The position numbers were made by a program, and so were the translations under genes. A stretch of DNA of 40,784 bases from JAWWBS01 sp033720815 (GTDB taxonomy: Bacteria > Pseudomonadota > Gammaproteobacteria > Natronospirales > JAJUFS01), in the NCBI GenBank assembly GCA_033720815.1, contig JAWWBT010000004.1:1-40784 (forward strand), in the 5' to 3' direction. Below the pieces are notes generated by a model. It was not told where the DNA came from. It worked only from the letters and a program-made list of their open reading frames with translations, and did not search any database. Below, piece after piece: positions 26,166 through 34,289 of the stretch; within the stretch, counting starts at the first letter, position 1, and each line of letters begins with the position of its first letter.

Positions 26166-26903
26166 TTAATCGTGAATGTCGGTCGTTTCGGAATTCTTTT
26201 CTTCCAGCGCCCTGCTCTCGAGCGTCTGCCTGGCACGACTGATGTGCCGGCGCATCAGCAGCTCGGCCATTTCGCCGTCGCGTGATTCGATCGCCTCTAG
26301 GATGCGACGATGCTCGGCGAGCGCCTTCTGCGGTCGGTTCGCGGCGGTCGCTACCTGGTAGCGGTACATCCGCACGCGGTGATACATCTCGCCGATCAAC
26401 AGGTCGATCAGCGTGGCATTGTGCGAGCCCTGGATGACGCGGTAATGAAAATCCACGTCGCCTTCGCGCTGGAAATACTCGGTGTCGTCCTGCACGCCCG
26501 GTTGCCGTTCATGCTGCGCGAGCAATTCGGTCAGCCCGGCGATCTCGGCATCGGTCATGTTCTCCGCCGCAAGCCGCGCGGCCATGCCTTCCAGCGCCTC
26601 GCGCACCCGGTAGATTTCCACCAGGTCGGATTCCTTCAACAGCGCCACGCGTGCACCCGCATGGGGCACGCGCTCGACCAGCTTCCGGGATTCCAGGCGA
26701 CGAATCGCCTCGCGCAACGGGCCGCGGCTCACGCCGTAGCGGTTCGCCAGCTCGGTTTCGCCCAGCTTGGAGCCCGGCGGCAGCAACCCCTGCACGATAT
26801 CGTCCTGCAGCCGCGCAAATACGCGGTCCGCCAGTGTCTTCATTTCACTGGGGGCGTCCGCATCGGGCTCGGCAGGCAGCTTGTCGGGGGCGATTTCGGC
26901 CAC
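26166..26903 (-). CDS. GntR-family (FadR/FCD) transcriptional regulator of the prp genes
   Basis: The winged helix covers ADRVFARLQDDIVQGLLPPG and ANRYGVSRGPLREAIRRLES. A C-terminal FCD ligand domain follows (VREALEGMAARLAAENMTD, DVDFHYRVIQGSHNATL, EHRRILEAIESRD), with the Asp/His set that can bind metal and an organic acid. I place the start at the GTG at 26903 (about 245 aa). A frame start at 26984 would lie inside the 16-bp operator palindrome and downstream of no promoter, whereas a TAAAAT (complement of 26942-26947) sits well for transcription into 26903. A downstream ATG at 26843 is also possible. Regulation by methylcitrate-cycle intermediates is inferred. Confidence 0.88.
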   Translation of the reverse strand: MAEIAPDKLPAEPDADAPSEMKTLADRVFARLQDDIVQGLLPPGSKLGETELANRYGVSRGPLREAIRRLESRKLVERVPHAGARVALLKESDLVEIYRVREALEGMAARLAAENMTDAEIAGLTELLAQHERQPGVQDDTEYFQREGDVDFHYRVIQGSHNATLIDLLIGEMYHRVRMYRYQVATAANRPQKALAEHRRILEAIESRDGEMAELLMRRHISRARQTLESRALEEKNSETTDIHD

Positions 26904-26912
26904 GGCGGTCTC

Positions 26913-26922
26913 TTGTTGACAA
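26913..26922. promoter_or_regulatory. Candidate GntR operator O2 (TTGTTGACAA)
   Basis: This matches the palindrome core TTGTCGACAA at 9 of 10 positions. It lies between the putative TAAAAT -10 and the regulator start, a position expected for autorepression. Confidence 0.55.
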
Positions 26923-26971
26923 AAACTCCAACGGGGCACTGATTTTAGCCCAAAAAGACACGGCTGGCACG

Positions 26972-26987
26972 GGATTGTCGACAATCC
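26972..26987. promoter_or_regulatory. Candidate GntR operator O1 (16-bp perfect palindrome)
   Basis: GGATTGTCGACAATCC is a perfect palindrome with the TTGTCGACAA core typical of FadR/VanR-type GntR sites. It lies in the divergent region, about 80 bases before prpD and about 25 bases upstream of the regulator's -10. A TATGGT at 27025-27030 could be the prpD -10. Confidence 0.75.
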
Positions 26988-27066
26988 AGCCTTTTCTGCG
27001 CTAAATCGCCCACCGTGAAAGTGCTATGGTGCAAGGCATCCCTTTCACAGCGACCCCGGAGGATCC

Positions 27067-28524
27067 ATGGCCACCAGGAAATCCACCGATCACCGCAGTG
27101 CAAAACGCCCCGATCCCGAGAAGGTCCTCACCGACATTGCCGATTACGTCCTCGATTACGAGGTGAACTCCGACGAGGCCTTTGAAACCGCGCGCTACTG
27201 CCTGATGGATTCGCTGGCCTGCGCCATGCTGGCGCTGAAATACCCCGCCTGCACCAAGCTGCTCGGCCCGGTCGTGCCGGGTGCGGAAATGGCAGACGGC
27301 GCCCGCGTGCCGGGCACCCCGTATTCGCTCGACCCGGTGCAGGCCGCCTTCAACATCGGCGCGATGATCCGCTGGCTGGATTTCAACGACACCTGGCTCG
27401 CTGCCGAGTGGGGCCACCCCTCGGATAACCTCGGCGGTATCCTTGCGGTGGCGGATTACGTCTCGAGAAAGAACGAAAAGGAAGGCAAGCCCGGCCTGAA
27501 GATGCGCGATGTGCTCACCGCGATGATCAAGGCGCACGAAATCCAGGGCGTCATGGCGCTGGAAAATTCCTTCAACCAGGTCGGGCTCGACCACGTGCTG
27601 CTGGTTCGCCTTGCCACCGCACCGGTGGTTGCCGACATGCTCGGCATGGACCGCGAAAAGGTCATCAATACCGTCTCGCACGTGTTCGCCGACGGCGGCG
27701 CGCTGCGCACCTACCGCCATGCGCCGAATGCCGGCCCGCGCAAGAGCTGGGCCGCGGGTGATGCCACCGCGCGCGCCGTGCGCCTCGCACTCATCTGCAA
27801 GACCGGCGAGATCGGTTACCCCACCGTGCTGAGTGCCGAGCGCTGGGGTTTCTACGATGTGCTGTTCGAAGGCCGCGAATTCGAATTCCAGCGCGACTGC
27901 GGCAGCTACGTGATGGAAAACATCCTGTTCAAGATTTCCTACCCGGCGGAATTCCACGCACAGACCGCGGTGGAATGCGCGATGGAGCTACATGAACAGG
28001 TGAAGGACCGCCTCGATGACATCGAGCGCATCGAGATCGAAACGCAGAAGGCGGGCGCGACCATCATCGACAAGACCGGCCCGCTGAACAACCCCGCCGA
28101 CCGCGACCACTGCCTGCAGTACATGGTTGCCGTGCCGCTGATTCTTGGCCGCCTCACTGCGCAGGAATACGAAGACGATGTCGCCGCGGATCCTCGCATC
28201 GATGAGTTGCGCGACAAGATGGTCGTGAAGGAAAACGAAAAATTCACGAAGGACTATTTCGACCCGAGCAAGCGCGCGATTGGTAATGCAGTCCAGGTGT
28301 TCTTCAGCGACGGCTCATCGACCGACAAGATCTCCATCGACTACCCCATCGGTCACCGCAAGCGCCGCGACGAAGGCATCCCGGTGCTGGTCGAGAAGTT
28401 CAAGGCTGCCGTGGGTGATGTCTTTGATGAGAAGCAGGCGAAGCAGATCGAAACGGCTTGTGATGACCAGCAGAAGCTGGAAGAGATGACGGTGACTCAG
28501 TTCATTGGATTTTGGTCTAAATAG
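27067..28524 (+). CDS. prpD: 2-methylcitrate dehydratase PrpD
   Basis: This iron-sulfur-independent MmgE/PrpD family enzyme is 485 residues long. Typical segments are YCLMDSLACAMLALKYPACT, IRWLDFNDTWLAAEWGHPSDN, NSFNQVGLDHVLLVRLATAP, GDATARAVRLALICKTGEIG and YPAEFHAQTAVECAMELHEQ. A GGAGG lies before the ATG. It dehydrates 2-methylcitrate to 2-methyl-cis-aconitate, overlapping the job of AcnD/PrpF. It is divergent from the regulator and likely controlled by the palindromic operators. The downstream gene is of different origin. Confidence 0.96.
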   Translation: MATRKSTDHRSAKRPDPEKVLTDIADYVLDYEVNSDEAFETARYCLMDSLACAMLALKYPACTKLLGPVVPGAEMADGARVPGTPYSLDPVQAAFNIGAMIRWLDFNDTWLAAEWGHPSDNLGGILAVADYVSRKNEKEGKPGLKMRDVLTAMIKAHEIQGVMALENSFNQVGLDHVLLVRLATAPVVADMLGMDREKVINTVSHVFADGGALRTYRHAPNAGPRKSWAAGDATARAVRLALICKTGEIGYPTVLSAERWGFYDVLFEGREFEFQRDCGSYVMENILFKISYPAEFHAQTAVECAMELHEQVKDRLDDIERIEIETQKAGATIIDKTGPLNNPADRDHCLQYMVAVPLILGRLTAQEYEDDVAADPRIDELRDKMVVKENEKFTKDYFDPSKRAIGNAVQVFFSDGSSTDKISIDYPIGHRKRRDEGIPVLVEKFKAAVGDVFDEKQAKQIETACDDQQKLEEMTVTQFIGFWSK

Positions 28525-28576
28525 AAATCAATATCGCATCTGTTACGGCTAGATTTAAATGAATAGCGGGTCACAA

Positions 28577-29347
28577 TTAGTCAGACTCGCCATTCTTTGC
28601 TTTCGGTAAGTGCAAAATCAGTTCATCGCAAATCTTTTGTGGGTCGTAGCCGGCCAATCTGCTCTTTTGAAAGAGCCTCGCGATATGCTTTTCCATTTTC
28701 TTGTCTAGTTGCTCATCCGCGGTATCACGCTCAACCTGCTCCGAAAATTTTTCTTCTAACCTCTCCAGCTCGCCCTGGAGGATCATGAGTTCACAAGTGA
28801 GACAGAATTCAACACAGAAGGTTAACCATATACAACCAACGCGAATGTCTTCGATATTTCGTTCCGAAACTTCAATATCACTTTGCTTGTGAGGATGGGT
28901 AACACAATCTCTCACCTTTAACGCATCACATAATGACTCGTATCCGGAACCCCCGAAAAAAACACTAGTGTCGGAGCGCAACTTCGTAACTTTTGCTAAA
29001 GATTTCAGAGCAAGCTTCAATCGGTTCTCGAATGGAGTGCGCAACTTTCGCGTCTTAACCGCTCCGTTTCTTGCAACTTCAATTGTAAGACCCCTCAGCG
29101 CATAAGTTTCTTCTTCGCTAAGTCGATGCGAAAATCCCTCATTGCTTCGAATGAACGCAGAAATAAATTCTATTTCTGATTCTATAAAAGCAAAGCCGGC
29201 CCTGACTAAGGCCCTCCGGACCCAGCCAGTATCTTCCTTATCCAATAACTCATTAATCGACGAGAAATCCTGAAAAAGTGATTCCGTCACACGGTAAGTA
29301 TCCGCTGACCTGGCGTCCAATATTTCTGGGTAGTCTTTTATTGCCAT
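28577..29347 (-). CDS. AT-rich orphan gene, HEPN-like R-x4-H motif, function unknown
   Basis: The product has about 256 residues from the ATG at 29347; a GTG at 29362 is also in frame. It is all-helical in appearance with no signal peptide. The notable feature is ALKVRDCVTHPHKQ: R-D-C-V-T-H fits the R-x4-6-H motif of HEPN ribonuclease-like domains, and the surrounding pattern (helix, R-x4-H-P, then a short insert and another helix) is HEPN-like. The C-terminus is charged and coiled-coil-like (LERLEEKFSEQVERDTADEQ). The gene is visibly AT-richer than its neighbours; by hand count 28861-28920 has 24 G/C of 60. It was probably acquired. A nucleotidyltransferase (MNT) or other partner is not adjacent. 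HEPN membership is a hypothesis. Confidence 0.65.
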   Translation of the reverse strand: MAIKDYPEILDARSADTYRVTESLFQDFSSINELLDKEDTGWVRRALVRAGFAFIESEIEFISAFIRSNEGFSHRLSEEETYALRGLTIEVARNGAVKTRKLRTPFENRLKLALKSLAKVTKLRSDTSVFFGGSGYESLCDALKVRDCVTHPHKQSDIEVSERNIEDIRVGCIWLTFCVEFCLTCELMILQGELERLEEKFSEQVERDTADEQLDKKMEKHIARLFQKSRLAGYDPQKICDELILHLPKAKNGESD

Positions 29348-29362
29348 CAGCTCGCCCGCCAC

Positions 29363-29562
29363 ATCGCGTGAAATTTTTCGCTTATCGTCGCATAGTCGAT
29401 CTCACTGCTAATATCATCGTAGTCTAGCCCACAGCTTTTTGCGGATCCCTAATTTGTGGATCTCAAAATATGAGGGCGCTGCTTACATCAGAGTTGATAT
29501 CCTTGCTAACCGTAACAATCTCCGCGCATCCAATAATCATATTCCAATAACAGAGGGACCTG
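29363..29562. other. AT-rich intergenic spacer with no gene seen
   Basis: The roughly 200-base gap between the divergent HEPN-like gene and the serine hydrolase continues the AT-rich composition. It presumably holds both promoters. No convincing paired -35/-10, repeat end or att site was found. Confidence 0.5.
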
Positions 29563-30678
29563 ATGAGAAAGCTTTCATGTGTCATCGCCACATTCATTAT
29601 TTCTTCCTTACCGTTCGCCTCCCAGGCTGACGATACGCAGCAGAAACTCGACGCATTCGACACATTCGCGCGCGAGTACCGCCTGGAAAACACCGTGCTC
29701 AGCATGTCGTATGCCATCGTGAAGGATGGCGAGATCATCGCGGCAGAAGGCATCGGCTGGCAGGATCACGACGCCGAGGAGCGCACCACCGCGGATACCT
29801 CCTACCTCGCAGCATCGATCACCAAGACCTTCAGCGCTGCGACTCTCATCGCGATGGATGCGGACGGCGTCATCGACCTGGACGACGACTTCACCAAGCT
29901 CAGTGACTGGGAAGGCCGCTGCAACTGGCTGGCGACCAGCGGCAACATCTTCGGTGGCGGCAAGCCGCTGGATGACGGTTACGTGCCACCGAAAATCGAC
30001 TGTGATGCCACCATCACGTTGCGCAACGTGTTGCAGATGCGTGTGCTCGGTGAGCCGGGCAGCAACTTCCTGTACCACCCCATCGTGTACGGTCGCCTGT
30101 CCAACTGGGTCGAAGAACAGACCGGCAAGCCGTTCCGTCACTGGGTGCACAAGTACGTGATCGACCCGGCCGGCATGGAAAACACCGCCGCCGGCTGGCG
30201 CGACCCGGATGCCGGTGATGCACGCCGCCTCATCGCGCCGCCGTTCCGTCACGCACCGGAGCAGGACGACAACCTGGCGCCTTCCGTACTACCGAATACC
30301 GAAATGAATGCCAGCAGCGGCATCATCGCCAGCGTGCGTGAACTCGCGAAATATTCCATCGCGCTGGATGAAGGCAGGATTCTTGAACCCGAACTGCGCG
30401 ACATGATGTGGACACCACCGGTGGATGCCGACGGCAACCCGGCGAATTACGCCTACGGCTGGTGGGCGCAGGAATGGCAGGGCAACAAGCTCGTGTGGCA
30501 CGGCGGCTGGTGGCCGGATGCCTACGCAGGCTTCCTGCTCAAGGTACCGGAGAAAGGCCTCACGCTCGTAGCGCTCGGCAATACCGATGGCCTGCACTGG
30601 GGTAATCGCCTGCAGGTGGCGGAAATTCACAAGAGCCCGCTGGCGCTGAAGTTCCTGGAGATGTTTGCGGCGGAGTGA
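29563..30678 (+). CDS. Secreted serine hydrolase, class C beta-lactamase/DD-peptidase-like family
   Basis: The 371-residue product has a Sec signal peptide (MRKLSCVIATFIISSLPFAS). The catalytic SxxK is at S85-K88 (YLAASITKTFSA). The third motif appears as WHGGWW (HGG, H313). The middle motif, normally Y-x-N, reads FLYHPIVYGRLSNWVEEQTG, so Y171 is kept but the Asn position is Pro. Family members include esterases, peptidases and beta-lactamases; resistance should not be assumed. An inserted cysteine-containing loop (GRCNWLAT, KIDCDAT) could form a disulfide. Composition is back to the host GC. Confidence 0.9.
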   Translation: MRKLSCVIATFIISSLPFASQADDTQQKLDAFDTFAREYRLENTVLSMSYAIVKDGEIIAAEGIGWQDHDAEERTTADTSYLAASITKTFSAATLIAMDADGVIDLDDDFTKLSDWEGRCNWLATSGNIFGGGKPLDDGYVPPKIDCDATITLRNVLQMRVLGEPGSNFLYHPIVYGRLSNWVEEQTGKPFRHWVHKYVIDPAGMENTAAGWRDPDAGDARRLIAPPFRHAPEQDDNLAPSVLPNTEMNASSGIIASVRELAKYSIALDEGRILEPELRDMMWTPPVDADGNPANYAYGWWAQEWQGNKLVWHGGWWPDAYAGFLLKVPEKGLTLVALGNTDGLHWGNRLQVAEIHKSPLALKFLEMFAAE

Positions 30679-30699
30679 TTACACAATTCGCACATAAAA

Positions 30700-30727
30700 A
30701 ACGCCCGGCAACTTGCCGGGCGTTCTC
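30700..30727 (+). terminator. Terminator after the serine hydrolase
   Basis: AACGCCCGGC (30700-30709) and GCCGGGCGTT (30715-30724) form a perfect 10-bp stem with a 5-base loop. A-rich sequence precedes it and a short TTCTC tail follows. The weak T-run makes it a moderate terminator. Confidence 0.8.
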
Positions 30728-30744
30728 GTTGCACGAGCGCAAGC

Positions 30745-31138
30745 GCCTCTCATCAGCGTAACGTTGCCGCCGGCGTGCATTGCACGAACGGGGCAAGCCG
30801 TTGGCTGGCCCGGAAACCGGGTAATTCAGCGCAGGCCGTTACGCAGGCGCCTTCCGGAAAGCGAAGCCTGCCTGTCTGGCAAGGCAGTGAGTTGTTCGTC
30901 CCCGCTTCCGGTTCCCGCTGCGGCGATGTGCCGCGGGCGATGTCGGTGGCATCAGTCCGTACGCGAATGCTGCTCACCGGCAAGAAGATTCTGGGCCAGA
31001 TTTTCAAAAAGACAATAGGCGGCGGGTCCTGCGAGAAGAAATATTTCGTGGACCGGGCGAGGTAATGACCAACGTGAATTTCCCACGCGAATACTCGCGG
31101 TGAACTAGACTTCAGCGAATGGTTTGGGGGGCGTTCTC
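30745..31138. other. Gene-free block with secondary-structure potential
   Basis: This 390-base stretch has no convincing gene; short frames at 30775-31065 (+) and 30753-31007 (-) lack domains and SDs. GCGTAACG (30756-30763) is perfectly complementary to CGTTACGC (30837-30844), enclosing a CCCGG/CCGGG hairpin (30809-30821) and CGTGCA/TGCACG. It could encode a structured RNA or be a decayed gene. I do not recognise an RNA family. Confidence 0.35.
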
Positions 31139-32263
31139 ATGGTTTTTCGCTTGGTTACCATTTTGGTGGTTGTCTTTGGCGTACTGTTCTTTGCGTCTGC
31201 GTGGACTGTTGAACCCCGTCCCGCAGCGTTCGGCGAACCGGCTGTCTCACCGTTCGGCCGCATGATGACGATGCGTGCCGCGCATACCGCGACCCGGCTG
31301 GAAGATGGCCGTGTATTGCTGGCTGGAGGGTGCGCCGGCAACGGCTGTTCGCCCTTTACGGCAAGCGCTGAAATCATCGGTCCCGAGTCGGGCGCATTCA
31401 CGGACACCGCGTCCATGGCGGTACCGCGCGCAAGCCATGCTGCGGCATTGTTGCCGGACGGTCGCGTGCTGGTCACAGGTGGTTGGAGCGAAGGGGCGGT
31501 AACTCGCAGTGCCGAATTCTTCGACCCACAGGCCGCTACCTTCCTGCCGGCCGGCGAAATGCTCGAGCCACGCGCCGGTCACCAGGCGATCATGCTCGAT
31601 GATGGCCGCATCCTTCTCATCGGCGGAGAGCCCGGTCTCAATGAAACCGTCGCCACCACCGAAATCTTCGACCCGGCGACGGGTGCTTTCACCGCCGGGC
31701 CGACCCTGGAGACGTCACGGTCGAGTTTCGATGCGGTGAAGCTCCAGGATGGACGTGTACTGGTGGTCGGCGGGCATGGCGAGAACGGCGAAATACTCGC
31801 TTCCGCGGAAATCATTGATGTAGAGGCTGGCGAATCCGGTGTAATCGGCTCGATGAACGTGCCTCGCCACAAGCATGCCATCGCGCTGCTGCAGGATGGC
31901 CGTGTATTAGTTTCAGGCGGATCGGACACCAGTGATTACGACGGGCGTTATGCCAGTACCGAGATCTTCGATCCTGCCGACAACGAATTCCGGATGGGGC
32001 CGGACATGCACCATGCCCGCTTCAAGCACCGCGATTCCGTGATCACCCTGCCCGATGGTCGCGTGCTCATCGCTGGAGGCCATCCCGAGCCGGAAATCTT
32101 CGATCCCGAAACGGGCTCCTTCCTCCTGCTGGAGGGCGAGGCTCCCGGCGGACTTTCTTTCGCTTCCGCCACCCTGCTCTCCGATGGCAATGTCTTGCTC
32201 ACCGGCGGCTACGATGATCGCATTCGTCCTGCTATTAGGGCCTGGCGAATATCGCTGCCATAG
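31139..32263 (+). CDS. Membrane-anchored seven-repeat Kelch-type beta-propeller protein
   Basis: The 374-residue product has an N-terminal hydrophobic segment (MVFRLVTILVVVFGVLFFAS), either a signal peptide or an anchor. Seven Kelch-like repeats follow, each with a core such as LEDGRVLLAGG, LPDGRVLVTGG, LDDGRILLIGG, LQDGRVLVVGG, LQDGRVLVSGG, LPDGRVLIAGG and LSDGNVLLTGG, and most with an EIFDP-type strand. Seven repeats predict a closed seven-bladed propeller for protein or carbohydrate binding. No catalytic residues are known for this form. The ATG at 31139 is supported by a G-rich stretch upstream (31125-31130). Confidence 0.92.
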   Translation: MVFRLVTILVVVFGVLFFASAWTVEPRPAAFGEPAVSPFGRMMTMRAAHTATRLEDGRVLLAGGCAGNGCSPFTASAEIIGPESGAFTDTASMAVPRASHAAALLPDGRVLVTGGWSEGAVTRSAEFFDPQAATFLPAGEMLEPRAGHQAIMLDDGRILLIGGEPGLNETVATTEIFDPATGAFTAGPTLETSRSSFDAVKLQDGRVLVVGGHGENGEILASAEIIDVEAGESGVIGSMNVPRHKHAIALLQDGRVLVSGGSDTSDYDGRYASTEIFDPADNEFRMGPDMHHARFKHRDSVITLPDGRVLIAGGHPEPEIFDPETGSFLLLEGEAPGGLSFASATLLSDGNVLLTGGYDDRIRPAIRAWRISLP

Positions 32264-32401
32264 AAAGCAGGTGTCGCCCGGGTAGTACATCGCGAAATCC
32301 GGGATACTTCGGTTCCCCTGCCTTGACCCATCCGCACCGCTACGGCATATTTCCGCGCTTTTGATGCGGGACCTCTTTCCCGCGCAACGATGGAGCGGGA
32401 C

Positions 32402-33136
32402 ATGCAGGCATGGATTGATCGTCGCAAGGACGACCAGAAGGTGATCGTGGTGGGCAATGGCCAGCTGGTCGTCGACGATTCCTCCGAAACGGATTTCGCA
32501 CGGGTCTTCGAGCTGGCGCTCGGCGGTGAGTCGTTCGATGAAGAGCTTTCTCACGACGCAAAGACGATCCCGCTTTCATTGGTTCTCAAGGTGGAAGGCG
32601 AAGCGAAGGACGCCACACTCACCATTCATTACTACCGGGGTTCGAGCAAGGAATCCGAATTCTGGGTTTTCGACTCGGTCGCTACGCGCGATGACATCCT
32701 GAAGGCGTTGCGTAAGGCGCTGGGTGACGATTTCACGGCCTTTGTCGACGTCTATACGCCGTTGCGGGCTGCATTCGCGCCGTTGGCGGCACTGGTCGTG
32801 ACCTGGTTCCTGGTGTTCGTCTTCCACGGCGTTGCAACCGATATGGCAGCCGGCGCCAGCGTGGATACATCCGGGCGCAATTCCATGCTCAAGAGCCTGG
32901 TGGCATTCCTCACTGAGCTTTTCGGGCCGGTCGGGGTCGTGCTGCTCGGCTACGTGGCGAGTGCCGTGTGCCTGCGGAAATTCTATACGCGCTGCGTCAA
33001 TCCACCGATCATTCATCGCCTGCAATCCGCACCGCACGTGCCGGTGGAGGGTTGGCGACTCGGATTGCGCTATGCGGCAGTCGCGGCCGGTGCCGTTGTG
33101 ACCATTCGCGCGATGCTCGTCAGCTGGGTCGCTTGA
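32402..33136 (+). CDS. Membrane protein with N-terminal soluble domain, unknown function
   Basis: The product is 244 residues if translation starts at the ATG at 32402, which follows a GGAG 6 bases upstream; an earlier ATG at 32390 lacks an SD. The first about 120 residues are soluble (VIVVGNGQLVVDDSSETDFA, SDEL-type acidic stretches). Two to three hydrophobic segments follow (FAPLAALVVTWFLVFVFHGV; LFGPVGVVLLGYVASAVCLR; GLRYAAVAAGAVVTIRAMLV). I do not recognise the family. In the 138 bases before it (32264-32401) I saw nothing beyond a likely promoter. Confidence 0.75.
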   Translation: MQAWIDRRKDDQKVIVVGNGQLVVDDSSETDFARVFELALGGESFDEELSHDAKTIPLSLVLKVEGEAKDATLTIHYYRGSSKESEFWVFDSVATRDDILKALRKALGDDFTAFVDVYTPLRAAFAPLAALVVTWFLVFVFHGVATDMAAGASVDTSGRNSMLKSLVAFLTELFGPVGVVLLGYVASAVCLRKFYTRCVNPPIIHRLQSAPHVPVEGWRLGLRYAAVAAGAVVTIRAMLVSWVA

Positions 33137-33191
33137 ATCGTCACGCTCAGGTGTTAGGGTGAGCGCAAACCGGCAACACGATAACCATTAC

Positions 33192-33719
33192 ATGCCTGAC
33201 TCAGAACTGATCATCCGCTACGGCCAGCTGGCCGACGCCGCCATCCTCGCCTACTTCGGCGAACAGTGCTTCCGGGCCCGCTACGGGCCGGAGAACAAGT
33301 CCGAAGATCTCGAGGCCTATGTCTACGAGGCATTCTCCGCTGAACACGTAAGCGCTGAGTTCGCCGACCCGAAGGCGATCTTCCTGTTGGGTCATGTCGG
33401 GGAAGACCTGGTGGTGTACGCGAAGCTGCTGTCGCACAAACCACCCGAAGGTGTTGGCGGCAAGAAGCCTGTCGAACTGGAACGGCTTTACACCGCACCC
33501 ACCCACATCGGTGAAGGTTTCGGTAGCGAGATGCTGGATTTCGCGATGGAAGAGGCGCGGCACCAGGGTTTCGACATGATGTGGCTCGATGTGTGGGAGC
33601 ACAACGATGAAGCGATCCGCTTCTATGCACGCCATGGTTTCGAAGAGTGCGGCACCTGCACCTTCACCCTCGGTGACGACAAGCAGACCAACACCGTGAT
33701 GTGCCGTCGCGTCGACTGA
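33192..33719 (+). CDS. GNAT-family N-acetyltransferase
   Basis: This 175-residue GNAT protein has its core at VELERLYTAPTHIGEGFGSE. The pyrophosphate-binding loop is around H-I-G-E-G-F-G-S, followed by the helix MLDFAMEEARHQGFDMMWLD and the typical NDEAIRFYARHGFEECG end. The ATG at 33192 starts MPDSELIIRYGQLADAAILA; an upstream in-frame GTG at 33159 is possible. The acceptor substrate is unknown. It is a single gene, not clearly in an operon. Confidence 0.9.
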   Translation: MPDSELIIRYGQLADAAILAYFGEQCFRARYGPENKSEDLEAYVYEAFSAEHVSAEFADPKAIFLLGHVGEDLVVYAKLLSHKPPEGVGGKKPVELERLYTAPTHIGEGFGSEMLDFAMEEARHQGFDMMWLDVWEHNDEAIRFYARHGFEECGTCTFTLGDDKQTNTVMCRRVD

Positions 33720-33768
33720 CGCCGCGGCAAGTGCTAGCGTTCCGGTCTCATATCGAAACGGAGACGCC

Positions 33769-34275
33769 ATGATGCCTCGCCTGCTGATACTTGCTGCATT
33801 CTTCCTGCTGTCCGCTTGTGCGGCAAAGCCCTGCTTTACCGACGAAGCGGTCATCCAGGTCGAAGGCCAGGAAGTCAGCCTCGAGCAGGGACTGCGCTGG
33901 GTCGTGATGTCCGGTCGCTGGTACGGCAGCCAGGCGACGGATGATGGCGGCTTTCGCGAGCACCTCGTCGAGCGGTATCCCGACGGTACCTACCAGATTC
34001 ACTTCCGCGTGCATGCACCCGACGGCGAGATTTCGGATTCCATCGAAGTCGGCCGCTGGGGCGTGTCCGGCAAGATCTACTTCACGTTCTTCGCGGGATG
34101 GATGGAAGACGGGCGCATGGTTCCCGCCGATCCTTCCGATCCGTTCCACTACAACGCCTACATCATCGAATCGCTGCGTGACGGGCAGATGACCTACGTG
34201 AGCGAACCGCACGGTAATCGCTACACCATTCGTCGCGTCGACAAGCAGTTCGAGATGCCGGGCCGACCAGAGTGA
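33769..34275 (+). CDS. Small lipoprotein, unknown function
   Basis: The 168-residue product has a lipobox (LLSAC at about residues 13-17 of the signal MMPRLLILAAFFLLSAC). It is then soluble, with strand-rich sequence (RWVVMSGRWYGSQATDDGGF, YPDGTYQIHFRV, EVGRWGVSGKIYFTFFAGWM), suggesting a lipocalin- or beta-barrel-like fold. A GGAG lies upstream. It resembles small outer-membrane lipoproteins, but I do not recognise the family. Confidence 0.8.
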   Translation: MMPRLLILAAFFLLSACAAKPCFTDEAVIQVEGQEVSLEQGLRWVVMSGRWYGSQATDDGGFREHLVERYPDGTYQIHFRVHAPDGEISDSIEVGRWGVSGKIYFTFFAGWMEDGRMVPADPSDPFHYNAYIIESLRDGQMTYVSEPHGNRYTIRRVDKQFEMPGRPE

Positions 34276-34289
34276 TTGGCTGAACGCAC

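Noticed and set aside
24971..26242. Long open frame antisense to acnD
   Set aside because: AcnD motifs are unambiguous on the other strand; the antisense sequence is compositionally biased and has no domain.
26904..26984. Longer start for the GntR regulator at 26984
   Set aside because: That start would lie inside the operator palindrome and upstream of the likely -10; the GTG at 26903 fits better.
29563..30678. Antibiotic resistance beta-lactamase
   Set aside because: The broad family includes esterases and peptidases, and the Y-x-N motif is altered; no basis for a resistance claim.
30745..30960. Cobalamin or other known riboswitch before the Kelch gene
   Set aside because: Searched by eye for cobalamin, TPP, FMN, glycine and SAM core motifs; none match.
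30753..31065. Small protein genes on either strand in the gap after the serine hydrolase
   Set aside because: No SD, domain or hydrophobic pattern; both strands are open by chance.
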